From Acidobacteriota bacterium (lineage in GTDB: Bacteria; Acidobacteriota; Terriglobia; Bryobacterales; Bryobacteraceae): 64,000 bases of DNA. Shown piece after piece: positions 62,691 to 64,000 of the stretch. Positions within the stretch are counted from its first letter, which is position 1; the number at the start of each line of letters is the position of its first letter. Below the pieces are notes generated by a model. That model did not search any database and had not been told where the DNA came from. It saw nothing but the letters and a program-made list of their open reading frames with translations. A program made the translations under genes and the position numbers. The DNA is taken from positions 62,001 to 126,000 of the forward strand of contig JAFKEE010000037.1 of assembly GCA_017307505.1 (NCBI GenBank), in the 5' to 3' direction.

Positions 62691-63983
62691 CTAGGCGGGT
62701 GGTTGCGGCTTGTGCCAGTCCTCCTGGGACTGGACATAGTGCGCGGCCTGTAGTAACGTATTTTCTCCGTTTGCCTTTGCAATCAGGCAGATACACTGAA
62801 TGGCATGCTCACCATGCGGCCCCGGCAGGGCAAGTACCGGGAGCCCCGCAAGATCGGCCGCCGCTGCATGGGCCGTCATACGTCTTGTCCGTCCAGAGGT
62901 ACTGGAGCCCCCACCCCCGGGTGAGTCCTCCTGTTCCACTGGATGCGCCGGCGCAATCAGCAGATCCAACGGTGCTATCAATTCATTCATGGCCTGCTGA
63001 ATCTGCCTCCGCACCCGGGACGCAGTCAGGTATTGCACGGCGGGGAGTTCCAGGCCGGATCGCAATCCGTCTGCCTGACGGCGGTCCGAAAGCTGATCGA
63101 TGGCCCCCGACGCGATCAAATCCGCGAACGCGGCCGAGCTTTCCGCCGCCTGGATCGTCCGCGCGGCAGATTCGAACGGGTAATCCGGCGGCCGCACCTC
63201 GACCAGCGTCGCCCCAGCCCGTTTCAGCAGGTCGAGCACTGCCCGCAACGGCGCGGCGGCCGCCCCTTCAAAATCCGGCGGAGCGAACCCAATCCGGAAT
63301 GTGGACAACGGCGCCACATATTGAAGTGCGTAGTGGAACGACTTTCCGCTCGAGCCGGCGTCGCGGTCGTCTCCGCCGGCAACGGCGTGGAGGATATGGC
63401 CGCAATCATGGGCCGACCGGGCAATGATCCCGATCCGGTCCAGACTCCACGAGACCGGCACCGCGCCGAACCGGCTGACCAGGCCATACGTCGGCTTCAG
63501 GATCGTCAACCGGTGCGCACTGGCCGGCACCAGCAGCGAGCCTCCGGCCTCGACACCCAGGGCATAGGGGGTCAGCCCGTTTGCCACTGCCTCAACGGCT
63601 GCGCACGTCCTGAGCGGTGAAAGCCGTCCAGCGCCACCCAGTTCGCGGGCCTTGATCTTGGCTGTCAGCACGGCACCCGACTTGTTGAGCCGGTCCACGA
63701 CCGCCGCGTTGGTATCGAACACCTGTTTCGCGAAAATCGGCGACCCCCAGGAAGTGGGGTGCCTCGCCACGCTCAGGGAGTCTTCGACGCAGAAGGGAAC
63801 GCCCTGCAACGCGCCGCGGATCCGGTCTCGCTTCAATTCCCGATCCACGTCCCGTGCCCGCTGGCGGGACTCGTCCTTCAGGAGAAGAGCCCACGTCTGG
63901 CGGCCCTGCGACTGCATCCGTTCCAGAAAGGCCCGGGCCAGCTCTGCAGCCGTGAAGTCTTTTCTGAGAAGCCGCTGATTCAA
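62691..63983 (-). CDS. Amidase-signature-like protein lacking two catalytic residues
   Basis: The 430-residue reading begins at a TTG 17 bases from the window edge; the frame stays open, so the true start may be outside. The amidase fold is clear (GALQGVPFCVEDSL, then ALGVEAGGSLLVPAS and KPTYGLVSRFGAVPVSWSLD). The position of the catalytic Lys is Glu67 (V-E-D instead of V-K-D), and the usual GSSGGS motif with the cis-Ser is replaced by LSPLRTCAAVEA (about 121-132). The nucleophile position Ser149 is kept. It is probably a non-hydrolytic relative of GatA-type amidases. Confidence 0.8.
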   Translation of the reverse strand: MNQRLLRKDFTAAELARAFLERMQSQGRQTWALLLKDESRQRARDVDRELKRDRIRGALQGVPFCVEDSLSVARHPTSWGSPIFAKQVFDTNAAVVDRLNKSGAVLTAKIKARELGGAGRLSPLRTCAAVEAVANGLTPYALGVEAGGSLLVPASAHRLTILKPTYGLVSRFGAVPVSWSLDRIGIIARSAHDCGHILHAVAGGDDRDAGSSGKSFHYALQYVAPLSTFRIGFAPPDFEGAAAAPLRAVLDLLKRAGATLVEVRPPDYPFESAARTIQAAESSAAFADLIASGAIDQLSDRRQADGLRSGLELPAVQYLTASRVRRQIQQAMNELIAPLDLLIAPAHPVEQEDSPGGGGSSTSGRTRRMTAHAAAADLAGLPVLALPGPHGEHAIQCICLIAKANGENTLLQAAHYVQSQEDWHKPQPPA

Positions 63984-64000
63984 TTCAACGGCGGTAGCGT

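Noticed and set aside
1-64000. tRNA, rRNA, CRISPR arrays, transposases or phage genes
   Set aside because: None recognised anywhere in the window by eye; no direct-repeat arrays or transposase-like proteins were seen. A dedicated tRNA search was not possible.

Overview
The window is one continuous stretch of GC-rich, gene-dense chromosome. The gene families suggest an acidobacterium, probably near Solibacter/Bryobacter: an ECF sigma factor paired with a TPR Ser/Thr kinase, an SGNH plus DUF1080 fusion, a DUF4097 protein next to a zinc-finger anti-sigma factor, a futalosine-pathway MqnD-like protein, and many His and Ser/Thr kinases. This assignment is inferred from gene content; no rRNA or other phylogenetic marker analysis was possible.

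Layout. (1) 1-7280, plus strand: the end of a flagellar operon, fliR-flhB-flhA-flhF-fliA-fliN-like, then a small membrane/coiled-coil/HTH protein. flhG is not in its usual place after flhF. (2) 7344-12848, minus strand: rpsA, an ECF sigma factor with a well-matched sigma-E-type promoter of its own, an anti-sigma factor carrying HEAT repeats, a DUF4097 protein and a double-PDZ protein. (3) 12939-16192, plus: a membrane histidine kinase, an orphan winged-helix protein and an NtrC-type regulator. (4) 16197-20054: a DMT transporter, galT and a secreted SGNH/DUF1080 protein. (5) 20065-23036, minus: an ECF sigma factor and a TPR Ser/Thr kinase, divergent from the next block.

(6) 23277-45907: a type VI secretion locus in the order tssK1, (opposite strand) an FTR-motif membrane protein, tssK2, tssL, tssM, tssB, tssC, hcp1, hcp2, tagJ, tssA, tssE, tssF, tssG, tssH, vgrG. 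It is followed by a 1650-residue membrane Ser/Thr kinase with PEGA-like repeats (46103-51055). No TssJ, PAAR, Fha or recognisable effector/immunity pair lies in the window. Sheath (TssBC), tube (Hcp), spike (VgrG), baseplate (TssEFGK), membrane complex (TssLM), ClpV and TssA together form an almost complete injection machine. Ser/Thr kinases lie on both sides of it.

(7) 51064-63983: mixed housekeeping and signalling genes. These are a STAS protein, an LssY_C protein and a PAP2 phosphatase in overlapping genes, a LacI-type regulator, a HEAT-repeat protein, an MqnD-like enzyme, a hybrid histidine kinase with Hpt, an alpha/beta hydrolase, a GGDEF-EAL protein containing a run of ten G, and an amidase-like protein (cut by the window edge or TTG-started) that lacks two of its three catalytic residues.

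The most unusual part is the T6SS locus. It has two different tssK genes around a convergent gene whose product repeats a G-[ED]-F-T-R-[ML]-F motif in a proline-rich stalk ending in a C-terminal membrane anchor. Its TssA carries a threefold PLW motif, and the downstream kinase repeats a GHT-[VI]-[VI]-PPPP motif.
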